Source of the DNA: Mesorhizobium amorphae
GTDB lineage: Bacteria; Pseudomonadota; Alphaproteobacteria; Rhizobiales; Rhizobiaceae
Assembly: GCA_003240775.1 (NCBI GenBank)
Contig: QFNI01000010.1
Coordinates: forward strand, 34,647-98,646
Length of the DNA: 64,000 nucleotides
Direction: 5' to 3'
Position numbers and translations under genes: made by a program. The notes under the pieces were generated by a model. That model was not told the origin of the DNA, did not search any database, and worked only from the letters and a program-made list of their open reading frames with translations. This document shows, in pieces, positions 9,561-18,096 of the stretch (positions are counted from its first letter, which is position 1; each line of letters begins with the position of its first letter).

Positions 9561-10442
9561 TTAACGCGGCGTTGCCGGTCGGCTGAAGCGCCTTGCGCCC
9601 GCTACGCAGAGCACGACGGCGAGTGCCGACACCACCATCACGGGCGCCACCGGCTCACCCAGAACGAGACCCGCCAGCAGGAGGCCGAAAAAGGGCTGGA
9701 GAAGCTGCAACTGGCCCACGCCCGCAATGCCGCCGAGCGCTAGGCCCCGATACCAGAACACGAAGCCGATCAGCATGGAGAAGAGCGATACATAGCCGAG
9801 CCCCGTCCATGCCTGAGGCGTGATGCCTGCGAAGCTTTCCGGCCAATCGAGCCAGACGAGCACGGCCATCGGCGGCAGCGCGAGAAGCAGCGCCCAGGAG
9901 ATCACCTGCCAGCCACCCAGCCGGCGCGACAGGGCCGCGCCTTCCGCATAGCCCAGGCCGCAAAGGGCGATCGCCGCGATCATCAGCGCGTCGCCCTTGA
10001 GCGAAGCCTCCCCCGTGCCGCCGCGCAGCGCGAAGCCCATCACGACGAGCGCGCCGAGCACGGAAAACACCCAGAACGCCGGTTGCGGCCGCTCGCCCGC
10101 GCGGATCACGCCGAAGAGCGCTGTGGCGAGCGGCAGGAGCCCGATGAAGACAGTGGAGTGCGCGGCCGTGATGTGCTTGAGCGCAAGCGCGGTCAGAAGC
10201 GGAAAGCCGACCACGACGCCCACGGCCACGATGGCGAGCGAAACGAGGTCGGCCGGCCCCGGCCGCTTCTGGCGCAGGAGAAAGAGCAGGAGCGCGCCGA
10301 GGAGTGCCGCGATCACCGCGCGCGCAGACGTGAGAAAGAGCGGCGAGAAGCCTGCGACCGCGACGCGGGTGGCAGGCAGCGAGCCCGAGAAGATCAGAAC
10401 GCCCAGGAGCCCGCTGCCCCAGCCTTCCGCGTTGCGCCCCAT
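9561..10442 (-). CDS. EamA/DMT-family transporter
   Basis: A 293-residue drug/metabolite transporter with ten predicted transmembrane helices and two EamA repeats (each about 140 residues, e.g. SPLFLTSARAVIAALLGALLL in repeat 1 and TPQAWTGLGYVSLFSMLIGFVFWYRG, in two parts, in repeat 2). Members export amino acids or other small metabolites by proton exchange. The ATG at 10442 has GCAGGG eight bases upstream; the open frame beyond it is unsupported. It is transcribed divergently from a MocR regulator, a very common pairing, so its expression is probably controlled by that regulator. Confidence 0.85.
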   Translation of the reverse strand: MGRNAEGWGSGLLGVLIFSGSLPATRVAVAGFSPLFLTSARAVIAALLGALLLFLLRQKRPGPADLVSLAIVAVGVVVGFPLLTALALKHITAAHSTVFIGLLPLATALFGVIRAGERPQPAFWVFSVLGALVVMGFALRGGTGEASLKGDALMIAAIALCGLGYAEGAALSRRLGGWQVISWALLLALPPMAVLVWLDWPESFAGITPQAWTGLGYVSLFSMLIGFVFWYRGLALGGIAGVGQLQLLQPFFGLLLAGLVLGEPVAPVMVVSALAVVLCVAGARRFSRPATPR

Positions 10443-10512
10443 GGTCGAACCCTGCCCCGTTTCCGGGTGGGCAATGCCCCAGAAGGGCTGGCGTCGCCAG
10501 GATCGGCGCCAT

Positions 10513-10530
10513 ACGGTTTCGCCGAACTGT
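10513..10530. promoter_or_regulatory. Imperfect palindrome between EamA and MocR genes, candidate MocR operator
   Basis: ACGGTTTCGCCGAACTGT has the symmetric form ACnGTT-N6-AACnGT. It lies in the 110-base divergent promoter region, 23 bases before the MocR start. Assignment as an operator is by position and symmetry only. Confidence 0.35.
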
Positions 10531-10552
10531 ATTGCAGCACGGAGCCGCACGG

Positions 10553-11929
10553 TTGAGCGAGCGAAGCGGGCGAACGGAAGCCGTGATGACGGCAATCAGC
10601 GAGCGGCTGAGCAGCCGGCGCATCGCGCCCGGCGAGAAGCTGCCCTCGATCCGCGGCATGGCGAAGACCATGCGGGTATCGCCCTCCACCGTGGTGGAGG
10701 CCTATGACCGGCTGGCCGGGCAGGGGCTGATCCGCGCCCGGCCGGGCTCGGGCTTCTATGCGCTGGGCACGGCACCGGTTTCGGCTGCGCCCGAGCCCAG
10801 GCGCGAGCGGGCTGTGGACCCGTTCTGGGTGTCGCGCCAGTCGCTCGACGCGGAAGCGGGCGTGCTCCGCCCCGGCTGTGGCTGGCTGCCGGCCGACTGG
10901 ATGCCGACCGAGACCATCCGGCGCGCGATGCGGGGGCTGGCGCGCGCAGACGCGGAAACCCTCTGCGATTACGGCGCCTCGCGCGGATCGCTCTCGCTGC
11001 GCCGGCTGCTCGCCCGCCAGTTCTCCGGCGAAGGGCTCGATGTCGGGCCGGACGCCATCCTGCTCACGGGCTCGGGCACACAGGCCATCGACCTCGTCTG
11101 CCGCCAAACCTTGCGCCCCGGCGATGCCGTTCTGGTGGACGATCCCTGCTACTTCAACTTTCCCGCCATTCTCGCCACCCACGGCGTCAGGCTGGTGGGC
11201 GTGCCGCGCACGCCGCTCGGGCCCGATGTCGAGCGTTTCGCGGAAGCGCTCGCCGCCCATCGCCCGAAGCTCTATCTCACCAATTCCGCGATCCACAACC
11301 CGACCGGAGGCACGCTCGCGCCGGCCATCGCGCACCGCATCCTGCTGGCTGCGGCCCAGCACGACTGCCTGATCGTGGAAGACGACATCTTCGCCGACTT
11401 CGAGCCAGAGCCGAGCCCACGGCTCGCGAGCCTGGACGGGCTCGCGCGGGTGATCCGCATCGGGTCCTTCTCCAAGTCGCTGTCGGCCTCGCTGCGCTGC
11501 GGCTATGTCGCGGGGCAGCCAAGCTGGATCGAGGAACTCACTGATCTCCAGGTGGCCAGCAGCTTCGGCGGCCCGAGCCCGGTGGCGGCAGAGATCGTGC
11601 TGCGCGCGTTGAGCGAAGGCGGCTACCGCAAGCACATGGCGGCCCTTCGCGAGCGCCTGGCACGCCAGCGGCGTGAGGTGGGATCGGCCCTGCGCCGCTT
11701 CGGCATCCTGCCCTGGACGGAGCCGCGCGGCGGGCCCTTCCTGTGGTGCAGCCTGCCGGACGGGCGAGACGCAGGCGCGCTCGCCGAAGCCGCCCTCGCG
11801 CAGGACATGGTGCTCGCGCCGGGCAACGTGTTCAGCGTCGACCGCACGGCCATGGGGATGATGCGCTTCAACGTGGCGCAGATGGACCGGGAGGCCGTGG
11901 AGCGGCTGGGAGCCCTCCTGGAAAGCTGA
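10553..11929 (+). CDS. MocR-family regulator (GntR winged helix fused to aminotransferase-like domain)
   Basis: A 458-residue protein. Residues about 10-75 are a GntR winged helix (PGEKLPSIRGMAKTMRVSPSTVVEAYDRL), the rest is a fold-type I aminotransferase domain with the PLP-binding lysine in IGSFSKSLSAS near residue 308 and the aspartate motif IVEDDIFADFE. MocR proteins bind PLP or an amino-acid adduct and usually control a neighbouring gene. The TTG start at 10553 is preferred because GGAG lies eight bases upstream; another in-frame TTG is 21 bases earlier. The target is most likely the divergent EamA exporter. It is not TauR: the taurine genes are more than 12 kb away. Confidence 0.87.
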   Translation: MSERSGRTEAVMTAISERLSSRRIAPGEKLPSIRGMAKTMRVSPSTVVEAYDRLAGQGLIRARPGSGFYALGTAPVSAAPEPRRERAVDPFWVSRQSLDAEAGVLRPGCGWLPADWMPTETIRRAMRGLARADAETLCDYGASRGSLSLRRLLARQFSGEGLDVGPDAILLTGSGTQAIDLVCRQTLRPGDAVLVDDPCYFNFPAILATHGVRLVGVPRTPLGPDVERFAEALAAHRPKLYLTNSAIHNPTGGTLAPAIAHRILLAAAQHDCLIVEDDIFADFEPEPSPRLASLDGLARVIRIGSFSKSLSASLRCGYVAGQPSWIEELTDLQVASSFGGPSPVAAEIVLRALSEGGYRKHMAALRERLARQRREVGSALRRFGILPWTEPRGGPFLWCSLPDGRDAGALAEAALAQDMVLAPGNVFSVDRTAMGMMRFNVAQMDREAVERLGALLES

Positions 11930-11990
11930 GCCGTCACGCGGCCGTCATGCAAACATGGCTTTGGGACCCGTCCATTTTGCGAGGTTTCCG

Positions 11991-14168
11991 ATGCGCCCCA
12001 CCCTTCCGCTGGCCGCCGTTCTTCTGGCCGCCACTTCCCTTTCCGCTTCGGCCGAGCCCTTTTTCGACCGCGTGGCGACAGTGATGGTGCGCGACAACCT
12101 CTCGCCCGAGGACCGGGCGAACGATGAGGCGGTGGCCGAGATCGTGTCCGCGACCGCCGACGGCATGACCCTCGCCTACACCGATGCCCCCGGCAAGCTG
12201 CTCGGCCTCCTCGACCTCGCGGACCCCCGCGCGCCCAAGCCGCTCGGCACGGTGGCGCTCGGCGGCCAGCCCACCTCGGTGAAGATCGTCGGCCGCACGG
12301 CCTTCGTCGGCATCGACCTGACCGAAGACCTGACGAAGCCCACGGGCAAGCTGGTCGCGGTCGACCTCGACACCAAGTCCATCACTGGGGAATGCGCGCT
12401 GCCCGGCCAGCCCGACTCGGTCGCTGCGAGCCCCGACGGCGCATTCCTCGCCATCGCCATGGAGAACCAGCGCGACGAGGAGGTGAACGACGGCGCCCTG
12501 CCGCAGATGCCGGCCGGCAGCCTCGTCACGGTGGCGCTTGGCGAGGGCGCGCTCGATTGCGTCAATCTGCGCGACATAGCGCTCTCCGGCCTCGACATCG
12601 TGGGCGCCGAGGACCCCGAGCCCGAATTCGTGGACGTGAACGAAGCCGGCGAAATCGTGCTCACGCTCCAGGAAAACAATGCCGTTGTGATCGTGGACGG
12701 GCGCACCGGCGCGGTGAAGTCGCATTTCGACGCGGGCACGGTGAGCCTGCAGAACATCGACACCGAAAAGAACGCGGCCATCGAGCTGTCCGGCTCCATG
12801 ACGGATGTGCCGCGCGAGCCCGATGGCGTGGTGTGGCTCGATGCCGACCGCTTCGCCACCGCCAACGAGGGCGACTGGAAGGGCGGCACGCGCGGCTTCA
12901 CCATCTTCAACCGCGACGGCAGCGTTTCCTTTGACGCGGGCACCAGCCTGGAGCACGAACTGGTGCGTCTCGGCCATTATCCCGAGCACCGCTCGAAGAA
13001 GGGCATCGAGATCGAGGGCGTGGCGGCCGGCACCTTCGGTGATGAGCGCCTGCTCTTCGTCGGTTCCGAGCGCTCCTCGGTGGTCGCCGTCTATCGCGAC
13101 ACGGGGGCCGAGCCTGCCCTTCTCCAGGTGCTGCCCGGCGGCATCGGGCCCGAGGGGCTGCTCGCCATTCCCGCGCGCAACCTCTTCGTGACGGCGACCG
13201 AGACCGACCTGACGAAGGACGGCGGCATCGGCGCACAGCTCGTGGTCTATGAGCGCGCTGAGCGTGCAGAGCCCGCCTATCCCACGATCCGCTCCGAGAA
13301 CGGTGCAAACGGGCTGCCCATCGCTTGGGGCGCCTTGTCGGGCCTCGCGGCCGATCCGGCCGCGCCGGGCAGGCTGTTTGCGGTCACCGACAGCGCCTAT
13401 GTGGGCGCGCCACGCATCCTGACGATCGACGCCACGCAGAAGCCCGCCCGCATCACCGCGGAAACCACCGTCACCCGCGACGGCAAGCCGGCCGAAGACC
13501 TCGACCTCGAAGGCATCGCGGCAAGCGGCGACGGCGGGTTCTGGCTCGCTTCCGAGGGCAACGCCAAGGGCCGCAAGAACCTGCTTCTCCGCGTCGACGC
13601 GCAAGGCGCCGTCACCCGCGAGGTGGAGCTTCCCGCCGAAGCCGAGGCGACCGCAACGGCCTCGGGCTTCGAAGGCGTGACAGTCGTGGGCACCGGCGCC
13701 GACGAAACCGTGTGGCTTGCCCAGCAGCGCCCATGGAAGGGCGACGCGGAAAACGAGGTGAAGCTTTTCGCCTTCAAGCCGGCGTCCGACGAGTGGGGCG
13801 CGGTGCGCTATCCGCTCGAGCCCAAGGGCGAAGGCTGGGTCGGCCTGTCCGAAATCACCGCCTCAGGCGACCGCGTGATCCTGATCGAGCGCGACAACCT
13901 TCTGGGGTCGGCCGCCAAGGTGAAGCGGCTTTATTCGGTGCCGACCGCGGAACTCGTGCCGGCTCCGCTCGGTGGCGCCCTGCCGCTCGTGTCCAAGACG
14001 CTGGTGCGCGATCTCCTGCCCGAGCTTCAGGCCCCGCGCGGCTACGTGCTCGACAAGGTCGAGGGCTTCGCGATCGACGGCACGGGCGAGGCTTTTGCGG
14101 TCACCGACAATGACGGGGTGGACGACGCTTCGGGCGAAACGCAGTTCCTCCGCCTCGGCCGCATCTGA
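11991..14168 (+). CDS. Secreted esterase-like-activity-of-phytase family protein with beta-propeller
   Basis: A 725-residue exported protein with a classical signal peptide (MRPTLPLAAVLLAATSLSASAEPF). The N-terminal half contains repeated blade-like segments (VSATADGMTLAYTD, AASPDGAFLAIAMEN, GVAAGTFGDERLLFVGSER) that suggest a seven-bladed propeller. The C-terminal third (about 440-725) matches the esterase-like activity of phytase domain: DLDLEGIAASGDGGFWLASEG, SGFEGVTV, GWVGLSEIT, LDKVEGFAIDGTGEAFAVTDNDG. The family is acidic and calcium-rich, consistent with the many Asp/Glu here; activity on phosphate esters is inferred, not shown. The start has GAGG seven bases upstream; an in-frame ATG 36 bases earlier would spoil the signal peptide. 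Confidence 0.8.
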   Translation: MRPTLPLAAVLLAATSLSASAEPFFDRVATVMVRDNLSPEDRANDEAVAEIVSATADGMTLAYTDAPGKLLGLLDLADPRAPKPLGTVALGGQPTSVKIVGRTAFVGIDLTEDLTKPTGKLVAVDLDTKSITGECALPGQPDSVAASPDGAFLAIAMENQRDEEVNDGALPQMPAGSLVTVALGEGALDCVNLRDIALSGLDIVGAEDPEPEFVDVNEAGEIVLTLQENNAVVIVDGRTGAVKSHFDAGTVSLQNIDTEKNAAIELSGSMTDVPREPDGVVWLDADRFATANEGDWKGGTRGFTIFNRDGSVSFDAGTSLEHELVRLGHYPEHRSKKGIEIEGVAAGTFGDERLLFVGSERSSVVAVYRDTGAEPALLQVLPGGIGPEGLLAIPARNLFVTATETDLTKDGGIGAQLVVYERAERAEPAYPTIRSENGANGLPIAWGALSGLAADPAAPGRLFAVTDSAYVGAPRILTIDATQKPARITAETTVTRDGKPAEDLDLEGIAASGDGGFWLASEGNAKGRKNLLLRVDAQGAVTREVELPAEAEATATASGFEGVTVVGTGADETVWLAQQRPWKGDAENEVKLFAFKPASDEWGAVRYPLEPKGEGWVGLSEITASGDRVILIERDNLLGSAAKVKRLYSVPTAELVPAPLGGALPLVSKTLVRDLLPELQAPRGYVLDKVEGFAIDGTGEAFAVTDNDGVDDASGETQFLRLGRI

Positions 14169-14282
14169 ACCCTTTTCCAGAGGCCGTCGTTTTCCACGGC
14201 GGCCCTTTGCCGGCGCGCGAAAAACCGTCGGAAACCTTTCTCGAACCCATTTCATTAGGGGCCGCACAACAGGGGGCCGCTC

Positions 14283-15185
14283 ATGGCATTCAAGTTCGAG
14301 ACAAGCGACGCAACGGTGGAAGAAGCGGTGCGGCGGCTGGCCGCCGACCAGCTCGACGGGGCCATCGCGGGGCTGGAAGAAAACGGCGGCGACCGCGCCA
14401 AGGCCATCCACAACGCGCGCAAGAGCGCCAAGCGGCTGCGCGGCCTGCTCCGCCTCGTCCAGCCGGTCTTTTCCGACTACAAGCGCGAGAACGCGGCCAT
14501 CCGCGATGCCGCCGCAACCCTTTCGGCCCTGCGCGACGCGGAAGTCGCGGGCGAGACCTTCGCCAAGGTGGCAAGCACGCTGGGCGACCGGTTGAGCGAC
14601 ACGCAACGGGCGGAGTTCGAAAAGGCCCTGTCCGAGCGCACGAGCCGGCTTGGCGAGAAGCACGACGGCGAGAAAACCCAGGCCCAGGCCGTGGAAGCCC
14701 TGCGCGCCATCCGCGACCGCTCAGTGGACTGGCGGATCGAGAAGAACGGCTTCAAGGCCCTGGGCCGGGGTTTCCGCGAGACTTATCGCCGGGCGCGGCG
14801 CGATCTCAAGCTCGCCGAGCGCGGCGCGGACGTCGAGACCTTCCACGACTGGCGCAAGCAGGTGAAGTACCACTTCATGCATCTCTGCCTGCTGCGCGAC
14901 ATCTCTCCCTCCATGCTGGATGGCCAGCGCAAGCTCGCCAACGACCTCGGCAAGACCCTGGGCGACCATCACGACGTGGCGGTGTTCGAGACGATGATCG
15001 AAAACGAATCCGAGCGCTTCGCGGGCCTGGACGGTCTGTCCACTCTGCGCGACGGCCTGCGCGAGCGGCGCGAGGCACTGGAGAAGGAAGCGCTGACGCT
15101 CGGCCGACAGCTCTTCGGCGAGCGCGCCCGCAGCCTGCGCCAGCGCGTGGAGACCTACTGGACGGCATGGCGGGAGACGGCCTGA
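14283..15185 (+). CDS. CHAD domain protein
   Basis: A 300-residue, almost entirely alpha-helical, highly charged protein. It has the conserved-histidine alpha-helical domain pattern: HNARKSAKRLRGLLRLV, FHDWRKQVKYHFMHL and LGDHHDVAVFE, in which the His and Lys/Arg residues line a basic surface. CHAD domains bind inorganic polyphosphate and are often fused to or encoded beside CYTH triphosphatases, as here: the CYTH gene starts on the base after this stop codon. A role in polyphosphate binding or granule association is inferred from the family. Confidence 0.85.
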   Translation: MAFKFETSDATVEEAVRRLAADQLDGAIAGLEENGGDRAKAIHNARKSAKRLRGLLRLVQPVFSDYKRENAAIRDAAATLSALRDAEVAGETFAKVASTLGDRLSDTQRAEFEKALSERTSRLGEKHDGEKTQAQAVEALRAIRDRSVDWRIEKNGFKALGRGFRETYRRARRDLKLAERGADVETFHDWRKQVKYHFMHLCLLRDISPSMLDGQRKLANDLGKTLGDHHDVAVFETMIENESERFAGLDGLSTLRDGLRERREALEKEALTLGRQLFGERARSLRQRVETYWTAWRETA

Positions 15186-15641
15186 ATGGGACGCGAGATC
15201 GAGCGCAAGTTCCTGGTCACGGGCGATGGCTGGCGGGAGGCGGCAGAAAGCTCGCTCGGCATCCGCCAGGCCTATCTCGCCGTGACCGACCACCTTTCGA
15301 TCCGCCTGCGGCTGCGCGACGACGGCCAGGCCTTTCTGACGCTCAAAAGCGCGGCAAAGGAAATCTCGCGGGCGGAATACGAGTATCCCGTTCCCCTTTC
15401 CCAGGCCGAGGAGATGCTGCTGCTCGCGGCCAGTCCCATCCTCGAGAAGCGCCGTCACCACGTGATGCTCGACGGCGTGCTTTGGGAGGTCGACGTGTTC
15501 GCCGGCCGCCATGCGGGCCTTGTGCTCGCGGAGGTGGAGCTTTCCCACCCCGACCAACCGCTCGCCCTGCCGGATTGGCTCGGCGCGGAGGTGACGGGGG
15601 ACCCGCGCTTCTACAACGAGACCCTCGCGCGAGGCGGATGA
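15186..15641 (+). CDS. CYTH domain protein, probable inorganic triphosphatase
   Basis: A 151-residue CYTH protein, the length of a single tunnel-fold domain. The defining N-terminal ExExK motif is present as EIERK at residues 4-8, followed by alternating charged strands (SIRLRLRDDGQAFLTLKS, EYEYPV, WEVDVFAG, LAEVEL). CYTH proteins hydrolyse inorganic triphosphate or make cyclic AMP; the short bacterial type beside CHAD is usually a triphosphatase. The ATG directly follows the TGA of the CHAD gene, so translation is coupled. Confidence 0.87.
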   Translation: MGREIERKFLVTGDGWREAAESSLGIRQAYLAVTDHLSIRLRLRDDGQAFLTLKSAAKEISRAEYEYPVPLSQAEEMLLLAASPILEKRRHHVMLDGVLWEVDVFAGRHAGLVLAEVELSHPDQPLALPDWLGAEVTGDPRFYNETLARGG

Positions 15642-15710
15642 GGACTTGCATTCGGCGCGCTTTGGTTGGATCGAAGGAGGAAAGCCGCATCACGCGTCAG
15701 CCGGGGGCCG

Positions 15711-16754
15711 ATGAATCAGGACGACCGCGAACGCGTCGAGGAGGAGATCAGCCTCCAAACCGGCAAGAGTTCCGACCCCTTCGCATCCGCCGTGCGCACC
15801 ACGCGCATGCCGATGGTGATCACCGACCCCAAGCAGCCCGACAACCCCATCGTGTTCTGCAACGACGCCTTCGTGCGGCTGACGGGCTATCCGCGCGAGG
15901 AGATCCTGGGCCGCAACTGCCGCTTTCTTCAGGGCCCCGCCACCAAGGCCGAGGATGTCGCCAGGGTGCGCGAGGCCGTCCGCACCCTCCAGAGCATCGA
16001 GATCGACCTTCTCAACTACCGCCGCGACGGCACCACCTTCTGGAACGCGCTTCTGCTCTCGCCGGTCTTCGACGAGGGAGAGCTGTCCTTCTTCTTCGCC
16101 TCGCAGCTCGACGTGTCCGACCGCAAGCGCGCGGAAGAGCATCGCTTCCTGCTCAACCGCGAGCTCGACCACCGCGTCAAGAACACGCTCGCCACCGTGC
16201 AGACCGTGGTGCTGCAGACGCTGCGCGACGCGTCCGTGCCCCAGAGCGTCGCCTCGGCGGTCGCAGGCCGCATCCAGGCGCTCGCGCGCTCGCACGACGT
16301 TCTGACCGAGGAAGCCTGGGCGAGCGCGCCGCTCAAGGATGTGGTGGAAGGCGCGCTCGAACCCATGCGCAGCCAGGTGGGTGCCGCGCGCATCACGGTG
16401 GCGGGGCCCGAGCTTCGCCTCAAGCCGCGGGTCGCCACCATGCTTTCGCTCGCCGTGCACGAGCTGATGTCGAATGCGCGCGCCTATGGCAGCCTGTCCA
16501 ACGCGCGCGGCACGGTCGCCGTGAACTGGACGGTGGATGGGGGCCGGCTCAATTTCGAATGGCGCGAAAGCGGCGGTCCCGCCGTCTGCACCCCCGACCA
16601 GACGGGCTACGGCACCCGCGTGATCGAGCGCGTGCTCGCCGCCGAGTTCAGCGGCTCCGCCCGCATCAGCTTCGAGCCAGACGGCCTCGTCTTCCGCCTG
16701 GAGGCGCCCGCCGACGGCCTGGCGGACGAAGCGACCAAGTGGACGCTCGACTAG
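15711..16754 (+). CDS. Blue-light-sensing LOV histidine kinase, HWE family
   Basis: A 347-residue cytoplasmic sensor kinase. Residues about 25-135 are a LOV domain with the photoactive cysteine Cys70 in GRNCRFLQGP and the flavin-contact asparagines in the regions NDAFVRLTGY and LLNYRRDGTTFWN. Residues about 145-340 are an HWE kinase: phospho-accepting His154 in ELDHRVKNTLATVQ, N-box HELMSNARAYGSLS and the WxE motif FEWRESGGP. This is the architecture of Brucella LOV-HK and Caulobacter LovK, which feed light into the general stress response. No response regulator is adjacent. The ATG at 15711 is the best start, but its ribosome site (GGGGG) is close; an AAGGAGG at 15674 has no start codon at proper distance. 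Confidence 0.9.
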   Translation: MNQDDRERVEEEISLQTGKSSDPFASAVRTTRMPMVITDPKQPDNPIVFCNDAFVRLTGYPREEILGRNCRFLQGPATKAEDVARVREAVRTLQSIEIDLLNYRRDGTTFWNALLLSPVFDEGELSFFFASQLDVSDRKRAEEHRFLLNRELDHRVKNTLATVQTVVLQTLRDASVPQSVASAVAGRIQALARSHDVLTEEAWASAPLKDVVEGALEPMRSQVGAARITVAGPELRLKPRVATMLSLAVHELMSNARAYGSLSNARGTVAVNWTVDGGRLNFEWRESGGPAVCTPDQTGYGTRVIERVLAAEFSGSARISFEPDGLVFRLEAPADGLADEATKWTLD

Positions 16755-16767
16755 GCTTTCGGCCTAG
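16751..16767 (+). terminator. Small stem-loop overlapping the LOV kinase stop codon
   Basis: CTAGGC and GCCTAG pair around a five-base loop; the stop codon is inside the left arm. There is no T-run, so termination activity is doubtful. Confidence 0.25.
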
Positions 16768-16834
16768 GCGACGTCGTGCATAGTGGCGCCCGCCCGCTCG
16801 ACCGGGCGCCGCGAAACTATCCGGGGGGACCAGC

Positions 16835-17674
16835 ATGATCATCGACACGCATCTTCACTTGGTGGATCGGACCGCGCTCACCTATCCTTGGCTGTCGGAC
16901 ACCCCGCCGCTCGACCGCGACTGGTCGCTCGCCCTCTATGCGGAGGAGGCCGCGGCCCTCGGCATCACCCAGGCGCTGCACATGGAGGTGGATGTCGCAG
17001 CCGGCGACATCGAGCGCGAGACCGCGCATGTGAAGGAACTGTCGCCAAAGGGCGGCGTCACGCTGATCGGCGCCATCGCGGCCTGCCGCCCGGAAGACGA
17101 GGGTTTCGCCGCCTATCTGGAAGAGGTGACGGCCGACCCCTTCGTGAGGGGCCTGCGCCGCATCCTGCACCAGTCGGCCGACGATCTGTCGGAAAGCGCG
17201 CTTTTCCGCGAAAACATCCGGCGGCTCGAGGGACACCGGCTGCCCTTCGATCTCTGCGTGCTGCCGCGGCAGATGCCGCAGGTGACGGCCCTGGTCGACC
17301 AGGCCCCCGGCGCGCGCTTCGTGCTCGACCACTGCGGCGTGCCCGACATCAAGGCCGGCGCGCTCGACCCCTGGCGGGCGGGCATCAAGACGATGGCCGA
17401 GCGCCCGAACGTCGTGGCGAAGATCTCGGGCGTGATCGCCTATGCCGACGGCCCGAACTGGACGGCCGAGACGCTCAAGCCCTTCGTGCACCATGTGATC
17501 GAGTGCTTCGGCTGGGACCGCCTTGTGTGGGGCAGCGACTGGCCCGTCTGCACGCTCGGCGGTGGCCTGACGCGCTGGGTGAACGCCACGCACGAACTGG
17601 TGGCCGGCGCGAGCGAGGCGGAGAAGGCGAAGCTCTTCCGCGAGAACGCCGTGCGGGTCTGGGACCTGGGCTAG
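16835..17674 (+). CDS. Amidohydrolase-2 family metal-dependent hydrolase (lactonase-like)
   Basis: A 279-residue TIM-barrel hydrolase. Metal motif DTHLHL at residues 4-9, a second histidine in FVLDHCGVPDI and the aspartate in LVWGSDWPVCT are in the order of the amidohydrolase-2 family that includes L-fuconolactonase and 2-pyrone-4,6-dicarboxylate lactonase. The YADGPNWTAETLKPFVHHVIECFG region, in two parts, is also typical of the fuconolactonase/rhamnonolactonase group, so a sugar lactone is a plausible substrate. The neighbours give no pathway. The ATG follows a GGGGGG ribosome site. Confidence 0.75.
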   Translation: MIIDTHLHLVDRTALTYPWLSDTPPLDRDWSLALYAEEAAALGITQALHMEVDVAAGDIERETAHVKELSPKGGVTLIGAIAACRPEDEGFAAYLEEVTADPFVRGLRRILHQSADDLSESALFRENIRRLEGHRLPFDLCVLPRQMPQVTALVDQAPGARFVLDHCGVPDIKAGALDPWRAGIKTMAERPNVVAKISGVIAYADGPNWTAETLKPFVHHVIECFGWDRLVWGSDWPVCTLGGGLTRWVNATHELVAGASEAEKAKLFRENAVRVWDLG

Positions 17675-17693
17675 GCTTTCTGGCTGGCCCGCC

Positions 17694-18092
17694 ATGCCCA
17701 AACCCTCCCGTCTCGTCGGCAGCCTGCTTTTCCGCAACGGCCGCATGCTGCTCGGCAAGCGCAGCGCCCGCAAGCGCGCCTGGCCCAAAGCTTGGGACAT
17801 GCCGGGCGGGCACGTCGAGAAGCACGAGAGCTTCGAGGATGCGCTCTTACGCGAGACCGAAGAAGAGATCGGTGTCGTGCCCAAGCGCTTCTCGCTCTGG
17901 GCCGACATGAGGACCGACGAGGGCGAGCCCTACCGAATTTTCCTGGTGGAGCGCTGGAGCGGCGGCGAGCCCGCCCTGTGCAACCACGAGCACACCGAAT
18001 TGCGCTGGTTCACGCCCGCCGATGCCGCCCACCTCCAACCGCTCGCCGACCAGCGCTATGCCGCGCTGTTCAAGCGGCTGATCGGCTTCTGA
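17694..18092 (+). CDS. Nudix hydrolase
   Basis: A 132-residue Nudix protein. The Nudix box GHVEKHESFEDALLRETEEE (residues about 39-58) fits GX5EX7REUXEEXGU. The family cleaves nucleoside diphosphates linked to another moiety; substrate not predictable. It is 19 bases after the amidohydrolase and probably in the same transcript. Confidence 0.88.
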   Translation: MPKPSRLVGSLLFRNGRMLLGKRSARKRAWPKAWDMPGGHVEKHESFEDALLRETEEEIGVVPKRFSLWADMRTDEGEPYRIFLVERWSGGEPALCNHEHTELRWFTPADAAHLQPLADQRYAALFKRLIGF

Positions 18093-18096
18093 ACCT

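Noticed and set aside
10553..11929. The MocR gene considered as TauR for the taurine genes
   Set aside because: It lies more than 12 kb from tpa and is divergent from an EamA exporter, the usual target for such regulators.
14207..16783. A plus-strand open frame of about 860 codons across CHAD, CYTH and LOV kinase genes
   Set aside because: It is a shifted frame through three real genes; Arg-rich composition without motifs.
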